A stretch of 64,000 bases of DNA from Rhodococcus sp. 4CII (lineage in GTDB: Bacteria > Actinomycetota > Actinomycetes > Mycobacteriales > Mycobacteriaceae). The position numbers and the translations under genes were made by a program. Below are positions 51,473 through 60,505 of this stretch, piece after piece. Each line of letters starts with the position of its first letter. Within the stretch, counting starts at the first letter, position 1. The notes beneath the pieces are model-generated. The model had not been told where the DNA came from, ran no database searches, and was given only the letters and a program-made list of their open reading frames with translations. The stretch spans positions 7,689,501 through 7,753,500 of the forward strand of contig NZ_JACCFE010000002.1 of NCBI RefSeq assembly GCF_014256275.1, read 5' to 3'.

Positions 51473-53348
51473 CTAGCCGGAGTTTCCCCGCTAGCTCGGG
51501 GTTGTGTGGTATTTGCGCTGGCCAGTGGGCATTTTGGGGTGGTGTGGGTGTATTACCTAACTGGCTGCGCTCATCGGGTGGGGGCGTAGCGGTCGAGGGT
51601 GAACAGATCGTAGAGGCGGTGCTGGGTGTCGGTCATGTCGGTGAGCATGCGGCGGGCGCGGGGGCGTCCCTTGCCGCCGTGGTGGTAGAGCAGCACGGTT
51701 TCCTCGATGTCGGCGAGTTCGGCGAGCAGGGCGCGCACGGACAGGTGCAGGCCGGCGTGTGCGGCCTGGCGGCGCATCAGGTGTGCGACGGCCAGGGCCA
51801 GGACGCAGTAGAAGACGTGGACGCGGATCTTCGAGTCGGTCCAGTGATGCATCGGGGAGAACGAGACGACGTGGGTGTCCTTGAGTTGCCGGAAGCCGGA
51901 CTCGACCTCGGACTGGGACCGGTAGGCGGCCACCACCTCCGCGGTACTCCAGTGGTCTCGGTTGGTGAACAGGATCCGTTTGCCGAAGATCCGCTGTTCC
52001 AGTCGCTTCCGGGCCTTGGTGTCGGTTCGCCAGGACAGGCGCAGCATCGCCGGAGTCTCCCCGGTCAGGGTGGTGGTGAGCACCTCACGCACCCAGCGGG
52101 GTCGGCAGATCCGGTCGATCTCGGCCTGCACGGCTGCCTTGTCGCGGCGGGTGCGCCCGCCCGCGAGGGTGGCCTGCAGTTCGGCGAGTTGTCGGCGGGT
52201 CTTGGCCAGGGTCTGGTCGAATCCACGGGACTGTTTGGCGTGCAGGTTCGGCGAGTGTGTCAACACCGCCCGGCGGGTCACCCCCAGCGCACTGACCTCG
52301 GTGTCGACACATCGCAGGCCGGGATACCGGTCCTCGTCGACGCTGGTGTAGCGGGACCTGCCGATCGCCAGCAGGGTGGGATGATCGCTCGGGGGCAGGG
52401 AGCCGACGAACCCGATCCCCGACTCCTCGACGTGGGCGTGGTTGGCGGCGGAGTTCTGGCCGGCGTCGTAGACCACGGTCAGCGACTCGATAGAGCTGGT
52501 CAGGTCCCGGTAGCGCGCCACCAGGGCGTCGAGGACGTCGGGGAACTGGGTGACGTCGGGTCGGTCCCCGGGGTAGGGGTGCGCCACGATCGGGATGCCG
52601 CCGTCGCGGGTGATCACCAACGCCAGCCCGACCAGCCGCAGGTCAACCCGTTTCTGTTTCGCCTTGCCGCGTTGCGCGATCGGCGCCGCCTCGTTGGCCG
52701 AGTCGATGAAGGTGGCGAAGTTCGTCATGTCCAATGCCAGCCCGGACAGGTCCAGCCCGAACTCGGTGACCATCCGCCGACCCAGTTCGGTCTCGACCCG
52801 GCGGAGCTCGTCCTCGCCGAGTCGGTCCATCGCCTTCCAGAACCGGCGGTGATCGAGCGCGGCGGCCGGAGCCTTGACCCACCGGGACCCCGCGGTGCCC
52901 GCCCACCACTGCGCGAACGCGGCCTTCGACCGTGGTGCCACCACCCGGTTGACGGTGGCCAACGTCATGTAGGTGCCCACCGACACCGCCGCATCCGACC
53001 GACGCGGCACGACCGCGTCGATGACCTCAGCGACACCGAGGCGTTCGAGGATCGACCACACCGCCGCCACATCCCCGAAGCTCTTGTGCGCACTGCGGAC
53101 CGGCTGCCCCGACTCGGCCCCCGCCAGCTTCGCCGTCACCTCGTCCGCGCTCCCCAAATACTGCTGCGAGACGATCCGCGGCTTACCGTCCACCCGTGCG
53201 GATTCGACCAGGTAGTAGTACGTCTTGCCGCCCTGACGTTTCCCCACGATCGACGACATATTTAGGTAATATATTCCCCGGGACTAAAAGGCAAGCACCA
53301 CAGGAAAAGACACGCCGACCGAGCAGATAGCGGGGAAACTCAAGCTAG
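51473..53348 (-). mobile_element. IS1634-family insertion sequence inside the thiolase gene
   Basis: Terminal inverted repeats: CTAGCCGGAGTTTCCCCGCTA at 51473-51493 and the complement of CTAGCTTGAGTTTCCCCGCTA at 53328-53348 (two mismatches). About 1.88 kb, one transposase. A clear target duplication could not be fixed because both ends begin CTAG. Confidence 0.85.
51571..53259 (-). CDS. IS1634-family transposase
   Basis: 562 residues, full length, start ATG 53259. The N-terminus (GGKTYYYLVESARVDGKPRIVSQQYLGS) and the DDE core (LALDMTNFATFID; VYDAGQNSAAN; SEVESGFRQLKD for the final Glu) are typical of IS1634 within the IS4 superfamily. No frameshift was seen, so this is one of the few elements in the window that could still be active. 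Confidence 0.9.
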   Translation of the reverse strand: MSSIVGKRQGGKTYYYLVESARVDGKPRIVSQQYLGSADEVTAKLAGAESGQPVRSAHKSFGDVAAVWSILERLGVAEVIDAVVPRRSDAAVSVGTYMTLATVNRVVAPRSKAAFAQWWAGTAGSRWVKAPAAALDHRRFWKAMDRLGEDELRRVETELGRRMVTEFGLDLSGLALDMTNFATFIDSANEAAPIAQRGKAKQKRVDLRLVGLALVITRDGGIPIVAHPYPGDRPDVTQFPDVLDALVARYRDLTSSIESLTVVYDAGQNSAANHAHVEESGIGFVGSLPPSDHPTLLAIGRSRYTSVDEDRYPGLRCVDTEVSALGVTRRAVLTHSPNLHAKQSRGFDQTLAKTRRQLAELQATLAGGRTRRDKAAVQAEIDRICRPRWVREVLTTTLTGETPAMLRLSWRTDTKARKRLEQRIFGKRILFTNRDHWSTAEVVAAYRSQSEVESGFRQLKDTHVVSFSPMHHWTDSKIRVHVFYCVLALAVAHLMRRQAAHAGLHLSVRALLAELADIEETVLLYHHGGKGRPRARRMLTDMTDTQHRLYDLFTLDRYAPTR

Positions 53349-53981
53349 GGCGTCCGCAGCCAGAACCGCGTCGAGGAAGCACTCGAGTCCGGCTTCTTCG
53401 AGCGCGAGATCACTCGTGACGCTTCCCGACGGCACCGTGGTGTCCACCGACGACGGTCCGCGCGCCGGCACCACGTACGAGAAGATCAGCCAGCTCGAGC
53501 CGGTGTTCCGTCCCAACGGAACCGTCACCGCCGGCAACGCGTGCCCGCTCAACGACGGCGCTGCAGCACTGGTGATCATGAGCGAAACCAAGGCCAAGGC
53601 ACTCGGTCTCGCCCTGTTGGCGCGGGCCGTCTCCCGGCGTCACCGGAACTTTGCCCGAGATCATCGGCCTGGGACCGATCGAAGCCACCCGCAAGGCGCT
53701 GTCCATCGCGGCATGTCGATCTCCGACATCGACCTGTTCGAGATCAACGAGGCGTTCGCCGTGCAGGTTCTCGGTTCGGCTGGGGACCTCGGTATCGACC
53801 ACGACAAGCTCAATGTCTCCGGTGGCGCCATCGCCGCGGCCACCCGCTCGGTATGACGGGTGCCCAGATTACGACGACGTTGCTGAACAACCTGAAGGCG
53901 CACGACAAGTCGTTCGGTGTCGAGACCATATGTGTCGGCGGCGGCATGGGTATGGCCATGGTGCTAGAACGCCTCAGCTGA
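53349..53981 (+). pseudogene. Thiolase, C-terminal half, broken
   Basis: Continues the thiolase after the IS: SQNRVEEALESGFFEREIT, then LPDGTVVSTDDGPRAGTTYEKISQLEPVFRPNGTVTAGNACPLNDGAAAL (frame from 53416), then a shift near 53640 to PEIIGLGPIEATRKAL, then DIDLFEINEAFAVQV and NVSGGAIAAA, then another shift to MTGAQITTTLLNN and ICVGGGMGMAMVLERLS. The GHP motif is split by the last shift. Several indels besides the IS show that decay is old. Confidence 0.8.
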
Positions 53982-54128
53982 GCACTCGTCATGGTGTCGA
54001 ACTTCATACCCGAGTGCTGGCGGGTCGTGACGCGCACGTGGACTCATCTGGTGGCCCGCGGTCGTATCAGGGATCGCACGGGCGGTGCAGTGGTCACGAC
54101 AGCGACATTCGCCGGCTAACAACCATTA

Positions 54129-54139
54129 CGCTCTAAGTG
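54129..54139. repeat. 11-bp direct repeat, left copy (IS4 target duplication)
   Basis: CGCTCTAAGTG immediately before the IS4 left inverted repeat. An identical copy lies at 58715-58725. Its last bases match the left end of the IS630-like element that continues after 58725. Confidence 0.7.
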
Positions 54140-55592
54140 CAATACCGTTCAGTTAGTGAACGAGGATGGTGCATTTCGGCGGTTGGGTGGGTTGTGGATG
54201 GTGTTGGTGGTGTGCGCGTTTGGCTGCCCATTTGAGGATTTTGCGTTTGACGACGCGGGGGTTTGATCGGGGGCGGCGGGCTGGGTTTATGCGGCGCAGG
54301 AGTTTGACGATGCCCTGATTCCACAATCGGGTGGCGGCGTGGTGGTTATGAGGGGGAAAAAGAGCTGTGGGACAGGGATCTTCGGGTGATCCGCAGGCGG
54401 TGACGAAGGAGATCCGGTCTTCGGTCGTGACTGCCGGCGGTCGCGGCGTCGCGCATCAGGGTGCGGATGGCGTAGTGGCAGCACAGGTGCCCCCAGATTT
54501 CCTGCTGGACCAGCGGTGGGGATTTCGACCGTAGGACTGCTCGTGGTCCGCGTTGGTGGGTTTTGAGTTCGTCGAAGGTGTTCTCGATCTCCCAGCGTTG
54601 GGCGTAGGCGAGGGCGAGTTCTTCCGCGGATGCGTCGGCGGGGTCGAGGATGGTGGTCAGCAGCCGGTACTGCTCGGGGTTGTCCCGCCCGTCGTCGAGG
54701 GTGTAGTCGATCACGCGCACCGTCAGTGGTGTTCGCTGCCGCCGATTCTTCCCGGAGGTGGGGACGATGTGCGCCAGCCAGGATCCGTCGTCGAGGGTTT
54801 CGAGGTGCCGGGGTGAGAGGGCCGATGTGACTCTCCACAGCAGGTCGGCGCCGGTGGCGGCGGCCCGGGTCCACATGTCGAATCCGTACAGGCCGCGGTC
54901 GGCGAGCAGCAGCATTTCCGGTTCTAGTGTGTCGAACAGGTCGTGCGCGAGCTCCCGCTCGGAGGTGCGGCAAGGCCCGATCGCGGCGTCGAAGACCGCG
55001 TGGGTGCCGCATTCGGCGAGGGCCACCAATCGTGCCTGCGGGAACGCGGCCTTCTCGCCGTGACTCGATCCGGGCCGCCCGAAATGCTCGGCGTTGACCG
55101 GGGTGTCGGGCAGGTCGAGGCAGGTCCCGTCGAGGGCCACCAGCCGGCGCCCGGCGAGCCAGGATCCGGGTGTATCCGCGTCGGCGAGCGGTCGTGCGAC
55201 ACGGCGGAACAGCTCCCGCACCGGTTCGTGCCCCAGCCGTGAACGGGCCTGGAAGATGGCCGATTTCGTCGGCGGCGACCAGGACTGCGACCATCCCGAC
55301 GACCATGACAAACCGTCGGTGAGCTGCTCGAAGACCTCCTCGTAGGAGCCTTCCGAATTCAATGCCATCCCGATCGCGAAATACGCCGTCACCCGAGCGG
55401 TCAACGACCTACTGCGCTGCTCGGTCCGACCGCATTCCGCGATCACCTCATCAACCAGGGACGCGGGGAACACCCTGGTCAACAACCCCACCGACACCAC
55501 ATCCGACAACCGCCGATCCGAGACCGGCTTCACCCATCCACTCCGAGGCACGCCTCATCATAAACTATGCAACCGCTAACTGAACGGTATTG
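54140..55592 (-). mobile_element. IS4-family insertion sequence
   Basis: Perfect 17-bp terminal inverted repeats CAATACCGTTCAGTTAG (54140-54156, and complement at 55576-55592). About 1.45 kb. The left flank is the 11-bp CGCTCTAAGTG, but its partner is 3.1 kb beyond the right end because a group II intron sits between. Confidence 0.82.
54153..55551 (-). pseudogene. IS4-family transposase with C-terminal frameshifts
   Basis: From ATG 55551: LTDGLSWSSGWSQSW, RLVALDGTCLDLPDTP (first DDE Asp), LLLADRGLYGFDMW (second Asp) and QRWEIENTFDELKTH (Glu region), so the catalytic core is intact. Near 54430 the frame slips briefly and near 54350-54358, in a T/C run, it slips again and ends early at 54346. 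The expected C-terminus (NHHAATRLWNQGIVKLLRRINPARR) continues in another frame to a stop at 54153-54155, inside the inverted repeat. Activity is doubtful. Confidence 0.7.
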
Positions 55593-56184
55593 TTGCGCCA
55601 CGGCGCGGAAAGGAGTCGTCATGTAGGAGGCGGCTGGCTTGGAAGTGCTTGCTGCACAGGAGATGAAGGTTTGTGGCCCTTCGGCGTCGTCCTGCGGGGG
55701 AAGGCGTCAAACCACCTCGAGCTGCGTTAGTTGAAGACTGTCGTGGTGAGCGTCGAGGAAAAGGCGGCGAGAGAGTCGTCAGGTGGGGACCGGGAAGACG
55801 AACGCGAGTGAACCACTGCTGAAGCGTCGAGATTTAGGAAATGACATCGAAACCGGGGTCTCAATGCAATCTCGGGATGAGTCTGGCGGGTGCCCGTTTA
55901 TTGGCCAGGCGGTGTCCGGCGTGCAGGTGGCGTGAGTCCGGTCTGCGGCTGCTGTGCGGAACGTGGGAAGGCGCGTGTCGACACTGTCGGCCATCCCGGT
56001 GGGGTGGTGGGCGAGAGGGAGCACACCGAACGGCTGAAACCGGAGGTGCTGAGTACCGTCGCGGCGCGCGCCGGCGGACCGGCTCGTAGTAGCGGTGAAA
56101 CCCCTGTAATGGGGGTGGAGCGAAGGGGCCGGCTCATCTGGATGTGGTTGTTCGAGCAACCGGGCGAGGCCCGGGAGGAGACGA

Positions 56185-56883
56185 GTGAACATGTCAGGTC
56201 CGAGCGGGAAACCGTTCGATATCTCCAAGCGTCTGGTGTGGAAAGCGTGGAAGCAGGTCAAGGCGAACAAGGGTGCTGCCGGGGTGGATGGAGTGTCGAT
56301 CGAGGAGTTCGAGGCCGATTTGGAGAACAATCTCTTCAAGATCTGGAATCGGATGTCGTCGGGGACGTTTTTCCCACCTCCGGTGCGGGCGGTGGAAATA
56401 CCGAAAGCCGCTGGTGGGACGCGAATTTTAGGTGTGCCTACTATCGGTGATCGGGTGGCGCAGACGGTGGCGGCGTTGACGCTCGAGCCCCGCACGGAGT
56501 CGATCTTTCACGATGACTCCTACGGGTATCGGCCGGGGCGTGGCGCGCTGGATGCGGTGGCCAGGTGCCGGGAAAGGTGCTGGTCGAAGTCCTGGGTCAT
56601 CGATCTTGATGTCCGTAAGTTCTTCGACAGTGTCGCCTGGGACCTGATGGTCAAGGCGGTGGAAGCCAACGTCACCCACGAGCAGCGCTGGATTGTGCTG
56701 TATGTGCGGCGGTGGCTGGCTGCCCCGATCCGAACGCCTGAGGGCAGGGTCGTCGAGCGTGATCGCGGGACCCCGCAGGGGTCGGCAATCTCGCCAGTTT
56801 TGGCGAACCTGTTCATGCACTATGCGTTCGACTCCTGGTTGGAACGAGAGTTCCCGACCGTTGAGTTCGAACGCTACGCGGAC
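56185..56883 (+). pseudogene. ltrA: Group II intron reverse transcriptase/maturase, N-terminal part
   Basis: Begins at GTG 56185 (GGAGGAG upstream; ATG 56191 possible). RT blocks are clear: KGAAGVDGVSIEEF, IPKAAGGTRILGVPTIGDRVAQ, YGYRPGRGALDAV, VIDLDVRKFFDSV and GTPQGSAISPVLANLFMHY. It reaches FERYAD, the first Asp of the YADD catalytic motif, and is then cut by the recombinase element. The second Asp and the rest lie at 58069-58626. In the interrupted state the frame runs on into element sequence to 56976. Confidence 0.88.
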
Positions 56884-56972
56884 TTATGTCGGAATAACTG
56901 GTATCTTCACGCCGTCCCGGAATTGCTGGCGTTGGCGGCATCCCGGCTCGAGAATGCGTTCGGGGTGCCGGT

Positions 56973-57932
56973 ATGAGCCCGCTGGCCCCGATCCTGCAGG
57001 GATTCTTCACCGACAAACTGCTCCGGCAGCGCCAGGCCGGCCCGAACACGATTGCCGCCTACCGCGACACATGCCGCCTGCTGCTGACGTTCGCGTACGA
57101 GAAGACGGGGCATCCCCCGAGCGGCCTCGATATCGCCGAGGTGAACGCGGAATTGGTCACGGCCTTTCTGACCCATATCGAGTCCGGGCGCACCAACACG
57201 GTCTCAACCCGCAACGCGCGCTTGGCCGCGATCCGTTCCCTGTTCCGATACGCCGCGTTGCACGCACCCGAGCACGCCGAGCAAATCAGCAAGGTGCTGG
57301 CCATCCCACCCAAACGTTGCGATCGCCCCGTGGTCTGCTTCCTGACCGCCGACGAGATCGACGCCCTGCTGGCCGCGCCTGACCGCAACACCGGGCTCGG
57401 GCGCCGCGACCACGCGCTGCTGCTGCTCGCCTGCCAAACCGGGCTCCGCCTGAGTGAGCTGACGGGCCTCACAATCGGCGATGTCGAACTCGGAACCGGG
57501 GCGCACGTCCGCTGCCACGGCAAGGGCCGCAAGGACCGAGCCACACCCCTGACCAAACAAACCGTTGCCACACTGCGGGTTTGGCTCACCGAGTGCGGCG
57601 GTGGGCCGGGTGACCCATTGTTCGCGACCCGAGTCGGCGGGCGGCTCTCATCGGACGCAGTCCAGAAGCTGGTCACCAAACACGCCTCCCGAGCCGTGAA
57701 GAACTGTCCAACCCTCACCGGCAAGAACATCACACCGCATACGCTGCGGCACTCGGCGGCAATGGCTTTGCTGCACGCAGGGGTGGACACCTCGGTGATC
57801 GCGCTCTGGCTCGGCCACGAAGACCCTGGATCCACCCAGGCCTACCTTACACGCCGACATGACCATCAAGGAGCAAGCCCTCGCACGCGTCCAGCCCCAC
57901 AACACAAGTCCCGGTCGATACCGAGCACCTGA
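56973..57932 (+). CDS. Tyrosine recombinase/integrase
   Basis: 319 residues. The SAM-like N-domain is LRQRQAGPNTIAAYRDTCRLLLTFA; catalytic residues are Arg in TGLRLSELTGL, Lys in CHGKGRKDRATPL, His-Leu-Arg-His in PHTLRHSAAM, His in LWLGHEDPGSTQAYL and Tyr in the same segment. After that Tyr the expected HADMTIKEQALARV continues in another frame from ~57849, and the family C-terminus (TEHLTLLAFLDGL) in a third frame to ~57960. The core is complete but the tail is frameshifted, so activity is uncertain. Confidence 0.82.
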   Translation: MSPLAPILQGFFTDKLLRQRQAGPNTIAAYRDTCRLLLTFAYEKTGHPPSGLDIAEVNAELVTAFLTHIESGRTNTVSTRNARLAAIRSLFRYAALHAPEHAEQISKVLAIPPKRCDRPVVCFLTADEIDALLAAPDRNTGLGRRDHALLLLACQTGLRLSELTGLTIGDVELGTGAHVRCHGKGRKDRATPLTKQTVATLRVWLTECGGGPGDPLFATRVGGRLSSDAVQKLVTKHASRAVKNCPTLTGKNITPHTLRHSAAMALLHAGVDTSVIALWLGHEDPGSTQAYLTRRHDHQGASPRTRPAPQHKSRSIPST

Positions 57933-57969
57933 CGCTACTCGCATTCCTCGACGGACTTTGACCCCGAAA

Positions 57970-58057
57970 CCGACCACCGGATTATGCCGACCACACCGCC
58001 GACTCAGCCCCGCTGACCAGCACCGTCACGCCACGGTCGGCATAATCCGGTGGTCGG
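57970..58057. repeat. 23-bp perfect inverted repeat near the right end of the recombinase element
   Basis: Arms 57970-57992 and 58035-58057 contain ATTATGCCGACC and its complement, with a 42-base loop. A further GGTCGGCATAA overlaps the outer arm. Probably recombinase binding sites. Confidence 0.65.
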
Positions 58058-58068
58058 CATAAGCTAAT

Positions 58069-58626
58069 GACGGGGTGGTGCATTGCGTGACCGAGCGGCA
58101 GGCGCGAAAAGTGCTGGCCGCGTTGGAAACGCGGATGGAGCAGGTCGGGCTGCAACTGCATCCGACCAAAACGAAGATAGTGTACTGCAAGGACCGTAAG
58201 AGGCGCCTCGATTATGAGAACACCTCGTTCACGTTCCTCGGGTACACGTTCCGAGCCAGGAAGGCCCCGACGCGGGACCAGGCGAGCATGTTCTCGGCGT
58301 TCCTGCCCGCGGCCAGCATCGATGCCCGCAAGAATATGGGCGCGGTGGTTAGGTCCTGGCGGCTGCATCTACGCACCACGACCGACTTGGAAGAGTTGGC
58401 GCGGTGGATCAACCCGGTCGTTCGCGGCTGGATGAACTACTACGGCCGGTTCTACCGGACCGAGATCCACGCCATCCTGCGACGCATCAACACCTATCTG
58501 GTGCGATGGGCGCGACGGAGATTCAAACGGCTCAGATCGTTCAAGAAAGCCCAGCGATGGTGGAAGGGCCTGCTGCAACGCCAGCCGGGCCTGTTCGCCC
58601 ACTGGAAGTGGATGACCGAGTTCTGA
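58069..58626 (+). pseudogene. ltrA: Group II intron reverse transcriptase/maturase, C-terminal part
   Basis: Begins with the second Asp of YADD (DGVVHCVTERQARKVLAALE), then HPTKTKIVYC and SFTFLGYTFRAR (RT block 7), and the GIIM maturase domain with INPVVRGWMNYYGRFYRTE to a natural stop at 58626. No HNH endonuclease follows. It cannot be translated as part of the enzyme while the element is present. Confidence 0.88.
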
Positions 58627-58641
58627 CGGACTGGATGAGAA

Positions 58642-58675
58642 GAGCGGAGTGACGGGAGACTGTCACGCTCCGTTC
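58642..58675 (+). ncRNA. Group II intron domain V
   Basis: A 34-base hairpin beginning GAGCGG and ending CCGTTC, with the GGGAGAC loop region and the two-base bulge pattern of domain V. Domain VI follows as a CCCCGGGG stem at about 58684-58707. Confidence 0.8.
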
Positions 58676-58714
58676 TGTGGGAGCCCCGGGGCGAGATTCC
58701 CCGGGGCCACCCGG

Positions 58715-58725
58715 CGCTCTAAGTG
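58715..58725. repeat. 11-bp direct repeat, right copy (IS4 target duplication)
   Basis: Identical to 54129-54139. It marks the far side of the combined IS4 plus group II intron insertion and overlaps the left end of the IS630-like element. Confidence 0.7.
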
Positions 58726-58750
58726 GTCGGATCCGTTAGTTCGTCGGGGG

Positions 58751-59633
58751 TCATGCCGCTTGTAGGATTCGGTCGTGGTGGTCGAGTCGTTCGAGGTGTC
58801 GGTGTAGGTCGGTGGCGGTGTAACGCCACCTGAACGGCGAAGCGGTGGCGTCGTAGCGGTCCTCGAAGGCGAGCAGACGTTGCTCGACGGCATCGAGGTC
58901 TGCTCGCATCGGCCGAACACCTTCGCTTGATGCACATCGTAGGCCGCCAGATACGCGAGGGGCCCCACCGCGGCGGTAATCGTGATTGACGCGCATCGGC
59001 CGTCCTGCGCCCGCCGGCTGCGTTCGATGGCAGCGCCGGCGGGCCTGGATGGACGGTTTCTCATCCGCAGAGATCACGTACTCATCCGCCTCCACGCGAC
59101 TCCATCGAACCTTCGGGCGTAGAGATCGAGGACGACGGCGGCCTTCGCTTCGAACTGCGGGTCCCGGACAAAGATCCACGACTGGTACTGCCAGGGCTTG
59201 AGGGCGTCCTGCGCGAGCCAGCGGCGGACCGTCGTAACCGACGCGCTGATGCCGTCGATCACCAACTGCCGAGCCAACTCCGGGGCGCTCCACCGAGACA
59301 GAGGCAGCTCGTACTCGGCGGGAAGCTGACACGCCCACGCCTTGACCTGCGCGACCTCGGTGGGCGTGATACCGGCGGACGCCCCGACCGGGAGGCATCC
59401 ACCAATCCCTTGATGCCCTTGGCGCAGAACCGAGCGCGCCACTTGCGGGCGGCATCGACGCAGATGCCGAGCTCGTCGGCGATAGCCGCGTTAGACGCGC
59501 CGTCGGAAGCCATCAACACGATCAACGCCCGCAGCGCCGCCTTCTGCGGGGTGTTGCCGGCCCGCACCCGCCGCTCGAGCTCGCTGCGTTCCCGCTCGTC
59601 CAACACGATCCGGTACGGGCTGACCATCACCAC
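58751..59633 (-). pseudogene. IS630-family transposase remnant
   Basis: The HTH part is intact from 59633 (LDERERSELERRVRAGNTPQKAALRALIVL; DGASNAAIADELGICVDAARKWRARF). Frames then change (ITPTEVAQVKAWACQLP, ELARQLVIDGISASVTTVRRWLAQD, YVISADEKPSIQARRRC with the first Asp). After AYDVHQAKVFGRCE the sequence jumps to the family C-terminus (LLAFEDRYDATASPFRWRYTATDL), so the second half of the catalytic domain is deleted. Confidence 0.75.
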
Positions 59634-59727
59634 GACGGCACCACTAGTTCACAGTCGTCACACATGCCTCCACACTCACGCGCGAGGTCCGCGTGCCAGA
59701 TGACCGACACGGGTGTCGTCGGGCACG

Positions 59728-60084
59728 ATGAAACCCGTGCCCACACCACCGGAATCGACGAAGAACTCCCTGCGTCTTCGCTTGTTCGATCACGCCCGCG
59801 CCCGCTGGCCGCAGCTGCGAGACGTCGACGCCCGGTTCCGTGGCTCGTTCGCCTACGTCGACGCCACCCTCCCCGACGGGACCATCATCCCGTTGATGCG
59901 GCTGCGTTACGGCGGATCGGCCCGCTCGTGGGGATTCGCGATCCACCTCGCCCTCAGCGGCAAATACCAGGATTCGATCCTGCCCAACGGCGACTTCGCC
60001 GGCACACCGGAAGATGCTCTCGACACCGCATGCGGGCTCTACCTCGCCGACCCCACAGGCTTCCAACAACCCCCGACGAATTAA
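59728..60084 (+). CDS. Small passenger protein of IS630-like element
   Basis: 118 residues from ATG 59728 (a GTG at 59713 is possible). Reads PQLRDVDARFRGSFAYVDATLPDGTIIPLMRLRYGGSARSWGFAIHLA and ...GDFAGTPEDALDTACGLYL. I recall homologues of unknown function next to IS630 transposases in actinobacteria. It is intact and divergent from the broken transposase; its stop lies in the right inverted repeat, so it travels with the element. Confidence 0.65.
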   Translation: MKPVPTPPESTKNSLRLRLFDHARARWPQLRDVDARFRGSFAYVDATLPDGTIIPLMRLRYGGSARSWGFAIHLALSGKYQDSILPNGDFAGTPEDALDTACGLYLADPTGFQQPPTN

Positions 60085-60099
60085 CGGATCAGACCACTA

Positions 60100-60444
60100 A
60101 GAACACGAATCAGATTGTGCAGCATGTGGTCCAGCCGCGGGCATGCGAAGGCATCTGTGGTTTCGGCCGCGGTGATCAGCTCCGCGCGGAGCAGCGATTT
60201 CTGCAATCTCGGCGTTGGTGATGTTCTCGGTAGCCTCTGCACCACAGAGCCCTTCGATGGCGATACATATCTCGGTGGTCTCCGCCTCGGCCGGAGAGGC
60301 GGCTCTCACCTGTGCGCCGCGGTTCTGGATTGCCGACGGACAGGTCAGAATTGGGCGGACACGGTTTCTCGGGATCGGTGGACACGAGGATTCCGGGTCG
60401 GTGGTCACGACGCGCTGATTGACACGCTGGCGTAAATACCGGGC
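60100..60444. other. No gene recognised
   Basis: About 345 bases between the IS630-like element and the istA leader hairpin. A minus-strand frame reads EICIAIEGLCGAEATENITNAEIAEIAA, protein-like but unidentified and without a start. Confidence 0.45.
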
Positions 60445-60505
60445 GGGGTTCCTTCGTCCGAGTTGGCCTGGTTTGCCGCGCAAACCAACCGACCGAAGGA
60501 ACCCC
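60445..60505 (+). promoter_or_regulatory. Hairpin directly abutting the istA start codon
   Basis: GGGGTTCCTTCG (60445-60456) pairs with CGAAGGAACCCC (60494-60505), with an inner TGGTTTG/CAAACCA stem. The right arm contains the GAAGGA ribosome site and ends at the base before ATG 60506. Folding would hide the start and limit transposase synthesis. Confidence 0.6.

Larger units (their letters stand above)
56884..58068 (+). mobile_element. Tyrosine-recombinase insertion element in the intron RT gene
   Basis: Removing these 1185 bases restores Y-A-D-D-G-V-V and the RT frame exactly, so the boundaries are known to within the GAC/GAC ambiguity. It carries a single recombinase gene. The left end begins TTATGTCGG; the right end contains GTCGGCATAA twice, including a 23-bp inverted repeat. 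No clear target duplication. It looks like a solo member of the recombinase-in-trio (RIT) type. Confidence 0.82.
55593..58714 (+). mobile_element. Group II intron, interrupted
   Basis: Starts at about 55593 (TTGCGCC, directly after the IS4 right end) and ends between 58706 and 58717. It has ~590 bases of structured 5' RNA without a gene, a reverse transcriptase/maturase ORF, and 3' domains V and VI. The maturase lacks a visible endonuclease domain. A 1185-bp tyrosine-recombinase element (56884-58068) is inserted in the ORF. The usual GUGYG 5' end is not matched exactly. Confidence 0.8.
58720..60099 (-). mobile_element. Degenerate IS630-like element with passenger gene
   Basis: Left end AGTGGTCGGATCCGTTAG... 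and right end (60069-60097) are inverted repeats of about 29 bases with few mismatches, flanked by TA. Inside are a broken transposase (minus strand) and a small passenger gene (plus strand). Before the IS4 insertion its left end adjoined the sequence now at 54130. Confidence 0.72.

Noticed and set aside
51283..53265. 660-residue plus-strand frame opposite the IS1634 transposase
   Set aside because: Shadow frame; the minus-strand transposase has full DDE evidence and the inverted repeats match it.
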